Shown in pieces: positions 26,655-35,336 of a DNA stretch of 64,000 bases. Below the pieces are notes generated by a model. It saw nothing but the letters and a program-made list of their open reading frames with translations. It was not told where the DNA came from and made no database searches. The stretch comes from Kordiimonas sediminis (GTDB lineage: Bacteria > Pseudomonadota > Alphaproteobacteria > Sphingomonadales > Kordiimonadaceae), in contig NZ_BNCI01000001.1 in assembly GCF_014656395.1 (NCBI RefSeq), positions 1,647,893 to 1,711,892 on the forward strand. Direction: 5' to 3'. A program made the position numbers and the translations under genes. Position 1 is the first letter of the stretch. Every line of letters starts with the position of its first letter.

Positions 26655-27437
26655 TTACTTTCTGTTGGTAACTTTCAGAAAATGTTCAATCATTACATTC
26701 ACTTGTTCTGGAACACTTTGGTGCAGGTGGTGCGATGCCTCAAGGGGTTCTGCCCACATGATCTTGGGCGCATTCTTTACAATGCTGGTGCGGTCATTAC
26801 TGGGATGATTGGAGGCAATATAGGCCAGCGGTTTTTCAGAGGCGGCCTGTAAGGCAGGTTTGCCGTACCAGTCCAGCATACCCTTCCATGCCGATATCGC
26901 AGATTCTCTCGGTACTTGGTTCATACACTTCTGGGCATGCGACAGCAGACCCTTGGGGTCTGATTTAAAGAACATAAACCGCACAGCCATTTCATTGAAA
27001 ATCTTGGGTAGCTCACTTTCCTCCAGTTTACGGAGGGATGTTTTCATTGAATTGATGACGGGCTTGTGTGCGACAATCGGTGAAGGGTCGACAAGGATAC
27101 ACCCGGCGGCACACTCTGGGGACTGGTGCAGTATTTCAAGGGCAACGGCTCCGCCCATGGAATGGCCGATCAATATGGGCGCGTCCAGCTTCAACTCATG
27201 GATAAACCGGCCAATAATTTCGGCCAGAAAAACGATCGTTAAGTCGATATGAGGTTTGGCAGACTTACCGTGGCCGGGCAGGTCAACGGATATGCAGCGA
27301 TGGCTTGTGGCTAAATGATCAATTTGTTTGCGGAAACTGGTGTTATCAGCACACCAACCGTGGATGAAGACAAGGGGACGGCCCTTGCCAACATCCGAGT
27401 AATGTAGTCTGACGCCGTACGCAACCAGTTCGGCCAC
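26655..27437 (-). CDS. alpha/beta hydrolase
   Basis: 260 residues. It has the oxyanion-hole motif VFIHGW, the nucleophile elbow IGHSMGG, the acid region and a C-terminal histidine in LEASHHLHQ, so the Ser-Asp-His triad looks complete. The substrate is not evident (esterase, lipase-like or C-C hydrolase). I place the start at GTG 27437, 7 bases after AGGAGAG. The frame is open back to 27506, which would overlap purD, but has no ribosome site there. It lies 41 bases downstream of purD on the same strand and may be read through from it. Confidence 0.85.
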   Translation of the reverse strand: MAELVAYGVRLHYSDVGKGRPLVFIHGWCADNTSFRKQIDHLATSHRCISVDLPGHGKSAKPHIDLTIVFLAEIIGRFIHELKLDAPILIGHSMGGAVALEILHQSPECAAGCILVDPSPIVAHKPVINSMKTSLRKLEESELPKIFNEMAVRFMFFKSDPKGLLSHAQKCMNQVPRESAISAWKGMLDWYGKPALQAASEKPLAYIASNHPSNDRTSIVKNAPKIMWAEPLEASHHLHQSVPEQVNVMIEHFLKVTNRK

Positions 27438-27478
27438 TCTAACTCTCCTGAACGGTAAGCCCGTTCGCGTTCTAACTG

Positions 27479-28750
27479 TTACTGTTCTCTTGCGACTGCT
27501 CGCCATCCAATGTCTGAGCGACAGAAACCTTCAGGCCAGTCAATCTGTGCGATTGTACTATATGCCAGTTTTTGGGCTTCGGTCACGGAATTTGCTCTAC
27601 TGGTCACATTCAGCACACGTCCTCCAGTTGCCAGAAGGCTCGCACCGTCGCGTTTTGTCCCCGCATGGAATATGGTTACATCTTTGCTGTCCAGTGTTTC
27701 AGTCCCTTTTATTTCTGTGCCTTTATCATAAGAGCCGGGATATCCTTTGGCAGCCATCACAACGGTCAGGGCTACGTCAGTGCTCCATGACAGGGAAACA
27801 TCGGACAGGGTGCCTTTTGCGCAGGCTAGCAAAGCTGGCACGATATCACTATCCAGTCGCTGCATCAGCACCTGACATTCCGGATCACCAAACCGACAAT
27901 TATATTCGATCAACTGCGGGCCGTCTTTTGTAATCATTAGTCCGGCATAAAGAACGCCGGTGTAGGGGGTTCCCATGTCTCTTAGCGCTTGTGCAGTGGG
28001 CTCAATAATATCGCGGATCACTTGCTCACACAAATCATCAGTCATGACAGGCGCGGGGGAGTAGGCACCCATGCCACCTGTGTTTGGCCCCTTGTCACCG
28101 TCATAGGCGGCTTTATGGTCCTGCGCAGTTGCAAGTGGAAGAACGCTTATGCCGTCCAGTAGAACAAAAAAGCTTGCTTCTTCGCCTTCTAGAAAGTCTT
28201 CGATGACTACTTCGGCACCGGCTGAGCCGAATTCACCGCCAAACATGTCATCGATCGCTGCGACCGCTTCTTCCATTGTATGTGCAATGATAACGCCTTT
28301 ACCGGCAGCAAGGCCATCAGCTTTAATCACAACAGGAACGCCCGTTTTGGATAGATACGCTTTCGCACTTTCTGCATCAGTCAGGCGGGCGTAAGCGGCG
28401 GTTGGAATATTATAATTCGCACAGATGTCCTTGGTGAAACCTTTGGAGCCTTCGAGCTGTGCAGCAACTTTTTTGGGGCCAAATGCCGGAATGTCAGCTG
28501 CTTCAAGTGCGTCAACAAGTCCTTCGACCAGTGGTGCTTCGGGTCCCACAACAACCAGATCAATCGCCATATCCTGACAGAAAGACAGTACAGCATCATG
28601 ATCGGAAACATTCAAATCAACAGAGGTTGCAATCTCGCCAGTGCCGCCATTTCCTGGGGCACAGTATAAAGTTTTGAGCATTGGGCTTTGAGCGATTTTC
28701 CAACATAGGGCGTGTTCTCTGCCACCGGAACCGATTACTAGGATATTCAT
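27479..28750 (-). CDS. purD: phosphoribosylamine--glycine ligase
   Basis: This enzyme catalyses the second step of purine synthesis: ATP-dependent joining of phosphoribosylamine and glycine. 423 residues with the N-terminal motif MNILVIGSGGREHAL, the ATP-grasp region (VVIKADGLAAGKGVIIA, VVIEDFLEGEEASFFVL), DHKAAYDGDKGPNTGGMGAYSPAP (in parts), and the C-terminal CRFGDPECQ. All the family landmarks are present. AGAGG precedes the start. It is divergent from xseA. Confidence 0.96.
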   Translation of the reverse strand: MNILVIGSGGREHALCWKIAQSPMLKTLYCAPGNGGTGEIATSVDLNVSDHDAVLSFCQDMAIDLVVVGPEAPLVEGLVDALEAADIPAFGPKKVAAQLEGSKGFTKDICANYNIPTAAYARLTDAESAKAYLSKTGVPVVIKADGLAAGKGVIIAHTMEEAVAAIDDMFGGEFGSAGAEVVIEDFLEGEEASFFVLLDGISVLPLATAQDHKAAYDGDKGPNTGGMGAYSPAPVMTDDLCEQVIRDIIEPTAQALRDMGTPYTGVLYAGLMITKDGPQLIEYNCRFGDPECQVLMQRLDSDIVPALLACAKGTLSDVSLSWSTDVALTVVMAAKGYPGSYDKGTEIKGTETLDSKDVTIFHAGTKRDGASLLATGGRVLNVTSRANSVTEAQKLAYSTIAQIDWPEGFCRSDIGWRAVAREQ

Positions 28751-28922
28751 TAAAACCTCTACTTTTGTGGGGACAGGCAGATCTTTATCAACTGGCCCGA
28801 ACCAAGACTTGATTGCCTGCCTTTTGTATCATAGCTTTTCAAACACTCAAGCGTCTTTGACGATTACCAGCATTGGTATTATAGACCGCAACTTATACAT
28901 ACAGGCACAAGCAGGGCAACAT

Positions 28923-30452
28923 ATGACGACAGACGGATGGGGTACCACCAGTTCCACAGGTAATGCGCACGAATATACAGTGTCGGAAATTTCCGGCGCG
29001 TTGAAGCGCTCTGTCGAGGACCTTTTTGGCAATGTTCGGGTGCGTGCTGAACTGTCCGGTGTAAAGCGGGCGGCGTCAGGGCATGTATATTTTAGTCTGA
29101 AAGATGACAAAGCAGTTATTGACGGTGTATGTTGGCGCGGTGTGGCCAGTCATTTGTCCTTTGTGCCTGAAGATGGTCTGGAGGTAATTTGTACCGGGAA
29201 ACTGACGACCTATCCCGCCCGGTCAAAATATCAAATGGTTGTCGAACAGATGGAGCCAGCGGGTGCCGGTGCGCTGATGGCGCTTCTTGAGGAGCGCAAG
29301 AAAAAGCTCGCTGCTGAAGGGTTGTTTGACCCCGCTCGTAAGAAACCAATACCGTATCTGCCTTCGGTTATTGGGGTTGTGACATCCCCAACGGGTGCTG
29401 TTATCCGTGATATTTTACACCGACTGGGCGACCGCTTTCCCCGACATGTTCTTGTGTGGCCTGTTCTGGTCCAGGGGCAGGGGGCAGCCGAACAGATTGC
29501 AAATGCTATTGCGGGCTTTAATGCGATTGATGGGCAGGGCGGCCTGCCACGTCCAGATGTTTTGATTGTTGCGCGCGGCGGTGGGTCCATCGAAGACCTA
29601 TGGTCATTCAACGAAGAAATTGTGGTGCGTGCGGCAGCAGACAGCGCTATCCCGCTTATTTCCGCTGTTGGTCACGAAACAGATACCACGCTCATTGATT
29701 ATGTATCTGATCTGCGTGCCCCTACACCTACGGGTGCTGCGGAGAAAGCTGTTCCCGTTAGGAGCGAGCTTGAAGCAACACTGTATGACCTGTCCAAACG
29801 TCTTACGTTATCCAAGGGGCGGGTGATAGCAGATCGCCGCGACCGGTTGACAGCTCTTGGACGGGCGTTGCCAAAGCCACGGGATTTGCTTGGCCTGTCG
29901 TCCCAAAAACTGGACGACCTGTCTGATCGTCTGCCGCGTAGTTTGATGGCAGTGGTGCAAACAAAGACTGGCCGGTTAAATCGCCTGATTGGCGGTCTGG
30001 GCACTGGCCAATTACGGCAGGGATTGCAGTACCGCCAGGAGCGCTTGAAACAGCAGTCTGCCAGACTTCAGCCAGCCTACGCGCGCCGTCTTACGATTTT
30101 ATCAGACCGCCTGACGGCGGCGGGGCGTATGTTAGACACCCTATCCTACGAACGCGTTTTGGACAGGGGCTTTGCCGTGGTCACAAACACAAATGGTGAT
30201 CTGGTGACTGTCGGTGCGTCATTACAGGCAGGAGAGCAGGTACAAGTACGCTTTAAAGACACCGCTCGCGCCATGATCGTCGGGGGGGCTGGCACAGATA
30301 ATAAACCAGACCAGGACGGTGCGCCCGGCATGACTGCTTCAGTCTCTATGCAGAAAGACAAGAAGTCTACAAAGACATCAGGTACAAAATCGGTGAAGAA
30401 GGCAGGACCAAAACCAGCAAAGGACGATGGCAGGCAGGGACGATTATTGTAA
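28923..30452 (+). CDS. xseA: exodeoxyribonuclease VII large subunit
   Basis: The catalytic large subunit of exonuclease VII, which degrades single-stranded DNA. From 28923 it has 509 residues. Residues 15-110 are the OB fold (YTVSEISGALKRSVED, VRAELSGVKRAASGHVYFSLKDD in parts). The nuclease core carries IGVVTSPTGAVIRDILHRLGDRFP and VLIVARGGGSIEDLWSFNEE, VGHETDTTLIDYVSD. A long coiled coil follows. The lysine-rich C-terminal tail (KKSTKTSGTKSVKKAGPKPAKDD in parts) is extra and low-complexity. An in-frame extension to 28767 has no homology and overlaps the purD promoter side. xseB is not nearby. Confidence 0.94.
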   Translation: MTTDGWGTTSSTGNAHEYTVSEISGALKRSVEDLFGNVRVRAELSGVKRAASGHVYFSLKDDKAVIDGVCWRGVASHLSFVPEDGLEVICTGKLTTYPARSKYQMVVEQMEPAGAGALMALLEERKKKLAAEGLFDPARKKPIPYLPSVIGVVTSPTGAVIRDILHRLGDRFPRHVLVWPVLVQGQGAAEQIANAIAGFNAIDGQGGLPRPDVLIVARGGGSIEDLWSFNEEIVVRAAADSAIPLISAVGHETDTTLIDYVSDLRAPTPTGAAEKAVPVRSELEATLYDLSKRLTLSKGRVIADRRDRLTALGRALPKPRDLLGLSSQKLDDLSDRLPRSLMAVVQTKTGRLNRLIGGLGTGQLRQGLQYRQERLKQQSARLQPAYARRLTILSDRLTAAGRMLDTLSYERVLDRGFAVVTNTNGDLVTVGASLQAGEQVQVRFKDTARAMIVGGAGTDNKPDQDGAPGMTASVSMQKDKKSTKTSGTKSVKKAGPKPAKDDGRQGRLL

Positions 30453-30521
30453 GCCGGTCAAAATTTTGCCCTAGTCCCCCTGTCAAGTACTTGGCATATA
30501 CGCTGTATTCAGTCTGAATAA

Positions 30522-31373
30522 ATGAGGCACCAGTTCGTGATATTCATCCGTAAACTCTTTTTGTGGACCCTGTTACTCAGTGGTTTTAGTCTTAGTGCCT
30601 CGGCGCTTGATATTGAAGGGTCGCTGGTACAGGGCGGCTTTGCCTACGGCAAGGTGGCACCGGGCTCTACAGTGTGGCTGGATAATAAGCCTATATATGT
30701 GGGCGAAGAAGGGGACTTTGTCCTGGGGTTTGGTCGGGATCATCCTGCCCAGTCCCGGCTGTCGATTTCGTCACCGACAACAAATAGTATGGAGACACAT
30801 ACCCTTGATATAGCGGATCGTGATTTTGATATTGAGCGTGTAAACGGCCTACCCCCGAAGACAGTATCGCCACCACCAGAATGGGCGGCCAGACGAAAAT
30901 TGGAAACGGGGCGGGTGGCAAAAGGAAGAGCCGCAGTTAGTACGGATACTTTCTGGAAAACCGGTTTCATTAAGCCTGCTAAAGGACGCTTTTCCGGCTT
31001 TTATGGCAGTCAGCGTATTTTAAACGGTAAACCCCGCAGTCCCCACTATGGGCTGGATATTGCAGGCCCGATTGGTACGCCGATTTATGCACCTGCGGGG
31101 GGCAAAGTCACACTTGCAGCGCCCGACTTTCTTCTGGAAGGCGGTATTGTAATCATTGATCATGGCTACGGTGTTAGTTCGACCCTGTTTCACATGGACA
31201 CGGTCACGGTTTCTGAAGGCCAGATAATCGAGCAGGGCGATCCTATCGGCACAATCGGTGAGAAGGGCCGGGCATCTGGACCACACGTCGACTGGCGGCT
31301 TAACTGGCGATCTGTCAGGCTTGATCCCGCTCTTGTGATTGGGCTAGAGGGGGCAACATCTGGTACGTCCTGA
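30522..31373 (+). CDS. M23-family peptidase (LytM/NlpD-type), exported
   Basis: 283 residues with an N-terminal signal segment (KLFLWTLLLSGFSLSASA). A small beta domain with an Ig-like look covers about 25-130 (SLVQGGFAYGKVAPGSTVWLDN in parts) and the M23 domain about 150-275. The first zinc-site residues are His175 and Asp179 in HYGLDIAGPIGTPIYAP. The usual closing HxH is His255-Val-Asp257 (GPHVDWRLNW), so the last zinc ligand is Asp or the site is altered; this variant is seen in some proteobacterial M23 proteins. A peptidoglycan endopeptidase or amidase-activator role is likely. A GTG at 30537 preceded by GAGG is an alternative start. Confidence 0.88.
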   Translation: MRHQFVIFIRKLFLWTLLLSGFSLSASALDIEGSLVQGGFAYGKVAPGSTVWLDNKPIYVGEEGDFVLGFGRDHPAQSRLSISSPTTNSMETHTLDIADRDFDIERVNGLPPKTVSPPPEWAARRKLETGRVAKGRAAVSTDTFWKTGFIKPAKGRFSGFYGSQRILNGKPRSPHYGLDIAGPIGTPIYAPAGGKVTLAAPDFLLEGGIVIIDHGYGVSSTLFHMDTVTVSEGQIIEQGDPIGTIGEKGRASGPHVDWRLNWRSVRLDPALVIGLEGATSGTS

Positions 31374-31423
31374 TGGTCGTATCGCTTGGACGCCTAGAAA
31401 ATTTGCAGCGAAGGTAAATAATA

Positions 31424-32122
31424 ATGAGAACATATGTAACGGCACTGTTGATATCATCAGCTCTTTCATCACTGGGTATCGTAGGTACGATTGCTGACGA
31501 TGCAATCAGCACCGTTGATTTTGATGCGTATGTCGGGGTTGTCAGCGATTACCGTGACCGCGGTTTATCGCTTTCAGATAAGGACCCAACCATTGTCGGG
31601 TCTGTTGTCGGCTACCACGACAGTGGGTTTTATGCCGGTGTGAAGGGTGCGTGGATTGCTGACCGTCGCGGCAATGATGCACAGGCTAAATTCTTCACGG
31701 GGTACAGCTTTGATAAGGATGCTTACACCTACGATGTGTTTGTTGATGTTGATACAATCCACGGGGATGGTGACAGCAAGTTCTATCCGTCCGTAGGGGC
31801 ATCAGTAGCACGTGATTTCGGACTATTATATTTCCGGACTGGTTTGTCTTACTCTTTTGACGGGCGTTGGTTTACACCGGAAAATGATAGTCTATACGGC
31901 TTTTTTGATTTGGAAGTGCCGATCCCGAATATGCCGGAAATAACGGTTCTGACCCACGTGGGGTATGACAACCGTGTTGGGCGTTCTGATCTGATGGATT
32001 GGGGTGTCGGGCTGTCAGCTTTTGTAGATCAATTTGAGCTTACTGTTATGTATGAGGATTCAAGCGTTAATCACCCACTTGGCAGTGGGTCGGTCATGTT
32101 TGGGATACGCACGTATTTCTAA
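31424..32122 (+). CDS. TorF-family putative porin
   Basis: 232 residues with a signal peptide (ALLISSALSSLGIVGTIA). It then has the family opening YVGVVSDYRDRGLSLSDKDPTIVGSVVGY (in parts), with the repeated amphipathic strands of a small outer membrane beta barrel (GFYAGVKGAWIADR, DVFVDVDTIHGD, LTVMYEDSS) and a terminal aromatic residue (GIRTYF) used for outer membrane insertion. It matches the conserved TorF-like family (TIGR02001). Solute specificity unknown. GAAGGTAA precedes ATG. It follows the M23 gene by 50 bases. Confidence 0.85.
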   Translation: MRTYVTALLISSALSSLGIVGTIADDAISTVDFDAYVGVVSDYRDRGLSLSDKDPTIVGSVVGYHDSGFYAGVKGAWIADRRGNDAQAKFFTGYSFDKDAYTYDVFVDVDTIHGDGDSKFYPSVGASVARDFGLLYFRTGLSYSFDGRWFTPENDSLYGFFDLEVPIPNMPEITVLTHVGYDNRVGRSDLMDWGVGLSAFVDQFELTVMYEDSSVNHPLGSGSVMFGIRTYF

Positions 32123-32129
32123 ACAGTGT

Positions 32130-34352
32130 CTAGTCTCTGCGTATTAAGCGGGAAAATGGGAATTGAAGCGAAACTTTTGTGCCAACACCTGGCTCGGATT
32201 CAATAACCATTTTGCCGCCATGCATTTTCATCAGGCTCGATACCAGAGGCAGGCCAAGTCCGGTACCTTCTGTTGACCGAGTAAGCGTGTTGCCTGCCTG
32301 CCCAAAGGGGGTAATGGCAACTTCCAGTTCTTCTGCTGACATGCCTGTGCCAGTATCAGTAATAATGATGCTAAGGGCATCATCAATTGTGTCGCCCAGT
32401 AAATAGGATACCGTCACCGTTCCACCCGCCGGTGTAAATTTGATGGCGTTGGTCAGAACATTAAGAATGATCTGTTTAATTAACCTTACATCACCGCGCA
32501 TGTCGGGAAGGGCATAGTCTGGCTGGGTTATGGAAAGATCCAGCCCCTTATTCGCAGCCCTCTGTTCCACAAGATATGTAGTATCGTCAATCAGTTCGGG
32601 CAGGTTGAACACCTCTTCATGCATTTCCATCTGCCCTGCTTCGATCTTGGATAGATCAAGAATGTCATTGATGATGGACAATAGATGCTGGCCCGACCGC
32701 TGAATGTTCTGAGCGTAATCGTGGTATTGCGGGGTTGAGTGTTTTCCGTACAACTCTTCAGCCATAATATCAGAAAATCCGATAATGGCATTCAGTGGGG
32801 TTCGGAGCTCATGGCTCATATTCGCCAAGAAGTCAGATTTTGCATTATTAGCATGTTTCAGTTGCAAATAGCTCTGGCGTAGACGCTTGGTGAAACGGCG
32901 CTGGATGATCAATATGAAAATACCCAGCGTCAGGATTGATATAAGGAGCAGTATGAAAAGGTTACGGTTCCTGCCTTCAGATGCAACAAGCTCGCGTACG
33001 GCCCGGCTGCGGTCCAGCTTTAGCTGAAAGTTCGCGGTTAGCTGGCCAAGGTTATTAGCGATTTCATTATCAAGAATGGTTTTCTGCGCATCCATCGCCG
33101 ATCGCAGAACTTCATAGCCTTTTTTATAGTTTTGCTGTGCATATAGAATTTGTGCCTCCGTGAAGAGGCTTCTGGAATAAAGCTCTGTCTGATAATAGTC
33201 GGGATTATCATCAAGTGCTTTCAATACTTCATTATGATGAATGATTGCAGCTTCTATGTTGCCGATTGCTGCATAACTGTCTGCCAGCAGCTGATCCAGA
33301 TAAATGGAGAATGTTCCGACAGCTTCATAGTTTTGACGCGCGGATTGACCGAATTCAAGCGCTTCCTCGAAACGCTGCTGTTCAAAGGCAACACTCGCAC
33401 GTCCATACTGTGCATAAAAGCCGCCGTCTTCGTTACCGTTTTCATCAATGACTTGTTGAAGACCTGCATAAAACCGGTCAGCTTCTTCCAGATCACCAAT
33501 GCCGATAAACCCAAAGGCAACATTATATATGATGGTTTCCCGATCAATGGGCACGCCAGAGGTTTCGGCGATATCCATGGCTCTGTGATAATAGCGAAGG
33601 ACGCTTTGCAGGTCGTCGCCTTCCACATATATATATCCAAGCGTCTGAAAGATGGTCGACCTGATCTGGTTCGACCGATAGTCATCAGGCAGTTGTTGGT
33701 CAATCTCAAGAAGTGTTTCAACGCCTTCCAAGAGGTTGCCAACTTTGGGGCCGTGTAGGGCAATAACAAGATTTATGAAATGCGTTGCCAGCAATTGATC
33801 TTCATCCAGCGCTTTTTGCAGAAGGACTTTCTGATAGGTGTGGGGCGCGATCAGGTCACCATCAACTTCATCAGCAAAGGTTTGCGCGGAAAGCGAGATT
33901 AGCTCCAGTTCGTAATCTTTTTGTTCCTTGGCAAAGGCATGTGCTTCGTGGCCGATTTCACGCATCTTGTCCGAGAATTCGGTACTTAAAAGATTAAATA
34001 GTAAGCTTGTGTATAATTCTTTTTTTCTGGCTGGGCTTTCCGTAGATGCTATTTCAGACCGCAATTGATGAATACGCGTGTAAACGTCATTGTCGGGTGC
34101 AGACAGTACCCGTTCCAGTAATGCATCAGCCGTTTCAATAAGGGCGCGCGGCGCTGCTTTTGTTACAATGACAGCACTGGTTGCGCTTCCTGATGCCATA
34201 AATAACAAAAAAGCGAGTGTTAAAACGCAAGCGATCTTAGCCTGCCGTTTTAAAACACCCGACAATATTTCCGGATATTTAAATATTGCTCCAGTCCCCA
34301 GCTTAATTCGTCCCCCACTATTTCGTTTAGTGCATCGGTTCTTGAATTTCAA
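32130..34352 (-). CDS. membrane histidine kinase with TPR sensor region
   Basis: Up to 740 residues. A hydrophobic export segment (IACVLTLAFLLFMASG) leads into about 400 residues of helical TPR-like repeats in the periplasm, for example LQSVLRYYHRAMDIAE, DLEEADRFYAGLQQ and RFEEALEFGQSARQNYE. A membrane helix follows near 460-482 (LFILLLISILTLGIFILII), then HisKA with the phospho-acceptor His near 512 (SHELRTPLNAIIGF) and an ATPase domain with LNVLTNAIKF, DTGTGM and GTGLGLPLV. The kinase core is closely similar to that of the gene at 25097. No response regulator lies nearby. The start is uncertain: the longest frame begins with TTG and no clear ribosome site. Confidence 0.85.
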   Translation of the reverse strand: MKFKNRCTKRNSGGRIKLGTGAIFKYPEILSGVLKRQAKIACVLTLAFLLFMASGSATSAVIVTKAAPRALIETADALLERVLSAPDNDVYTRIHQLRSEIASTESPARKKELYTSLLFNLLSTEFSDKMREIGHEAHAFAKEQKDYELELISLSAQTFADEVDGDLIAPHTYQKVLLQKALDEDQLLATHFINLVIALHGPKVGNLLEGVETLLEIDQQLPDDYRSNQIRSTIFQTLGYIYVEGDDLQSVLRYYHRAMDIAETSGVPIDRETIIYNVAFGFIGIGDLEEADRFYAGLQQVIDENGNEDGGFYAQYGRASVAFEQQRFEEALEFGQSARQNYEAVGTFSIYLDQLLADSYAAIGNIEAAIIHHNEVLKALDDNPDYYQTELYSRSLFTEAQILYAQQNYKKGYEVLRSAMDAQKTILDNEIANNLGQLTANFQLKLDRSRAVRELVASEGRNRNLFILLLISILTLGIFILIIQRRFTKRLRQSYLQLKHANNAKSDFLANMSHELRTPLNAIIGFSDIMAEELYGKHSTPQYHDYAQNIQRSGQHLLSIINDILDLSKIEAGQMEMHEEVFNLPELIDDTTYLVEQRAANKGLDLSITQPDYALPDMRGDVRLIKQIILNVLTNAIKFTPAGGTVTVSYLLGDTIDDALSIIITDTGTGMSAEELEVAITPFGQAGNTLTRSTEGTGLGLPLVSSLMKMHGGKMVIESEPGVGTKVSLQFPFSRLIRRD

Positions 34353-34423
34353 CGAATTGTTCTTCGGACTTGGGCTGCATTTCAGGTATGCGGTTAATCA
34401 TGCCTGTATTTCGCGGTCTATTT

Positions 34424-35308
34424 CTATGGTGCCGTCGGTGCGATGCCCGTGTTTAAACGTTTGTGCCATGCTTCCAGTGCTGGCTCTACCCGGTCCATAA
34501 TGGGCGTTATCAACCCCGGTGTCGATGCCACTATATGCTCATGCAGGGGTTTGCGTCTGTTGAATACCAGTTCACATTCGCGTCCCGTAGTCACCAGCCC
34601 CCCTGCTTCCCTTACAATCAGGTCAGCAGCGGCAACGTCCCAGTCATTTTTCGGGCGCAGTGTTACACAGCAATCAAACTGGCCGTCCGCGACCTGGCAA
34701 AGCCTGAGCGCGATGGAGTTTGCCTGTTCTGCATACATGCTCGGTGGCCACGGGGTTGGCCAGTATTTGCTGGCCTTGAAAGCATCTGGGTCACCCATCA
34801 TTCGTGCACTGCATAAATCAATGGATCCAGAAATCTGAATGGGCTGCCCATTACGCGTTGCCCCTTTGCCAGCACGCGCAAAATAGAAAGCATTTTTCAC
34901 CGGCGCATAAAAGGCTGCAACAACTGGTTTTTGGTCCTGTACCAGTGCAACGCTGATACCCCAATTATCACCGCCCTCTAGGAAAGAGCGTGTTCCGTCA
35001 ATCGGGTCTACAATCCAAAGCCGGCCGCACCGCAGACGCTCTGGCTGGTCTTCGGTTTCCTCAGACAGCCAGCCATATCCCGTGCGGTTTTGCATCAAGG
35101 TGGTGCGCAGAAACTCATCAACAGCGAAATCGGCCTCGCAGACGGGATTGTTGGGCGACTTTTCCCAGACCTTTACATCGCGTGCAAAATAGGAAAGGGC
35201 AATTCGCCCGGCTTCTTCAGTAACTTGTCTGACCAGTCGCTCGTCGTCGATCAGTGACCATGGACACGTGTCTTCGTCAAATCTGGGCGCTGGTTGCAGC
35301 GTTTTCAT
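34424..35308 (-). CDS. inositol monophosphatase-family phosphatase, CysQ-like
   Basis: 294 residues of the lithium-sensitive, magnesium-dependent phosphatase superfamily. Motifs are the metal-site WIVDPIDGTRSFLEGGDNW near 94-112, an upstream acidic SEETED and the C-terminal NDWDVAAADLIVREAGG. The family includes 3'(2'),5'-bisphosphate nucleotidase (CysQ), inositol-1-phosphatase and histidinol phosphatase. The overall look favours a CysQ-type nucleotidase that removes PAP made in sulfate assimilation, but the substrate is not certain. It is downstream of pmbA on the same strand, 28 bases away. Confidence 0.82.
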   Translation of the reverse strand: MKTLQPAPRFDEDTCPWSLIDDERLVRQVTEEAGRIALSYFARDVKVWEKSPNNPVCEADFAVDEFLRTTLMQNRTGYGWLSEETEDQPERLRCGRLWIVDPIDGTRSFLEGGDNWGISVALVQDQKPVVAAFYAPVKNAFYFARAGKGATRNGQPIQISGSIDLCSARMMGDPDAFKASKYWPTPWPPSMYAEQANSIALRLCQVADGQFDCCVTLRPKNDWDVAAADLIVREAGGLVTTGRECELVFNRRKPLHEHIVASTPGLITPIMDRVEPALEAWHKRLNTGIAPTAP

Positions 35309-35336
35309 CGTATCACCTACTGGCTGGCCCTGACGG

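Noticed and set aside
27438-27506. N-terminal extension of the alpha/beta hydrolase into purD
   Set aside because: An AGGAGAG site just before GTG 27437 and the normal family start make the extension unlikely.
28767-28922. N-terminal extension of xseA
   Set aside because: Residues do not match the family, and the OB fold begins normally after 28923.
33150-33758. 202-codon frame on plus opposite the TPR kinase
   Set aside because: It is a shadow of the sensor region of the kinase; composition and lack of ribosome site argue against it.
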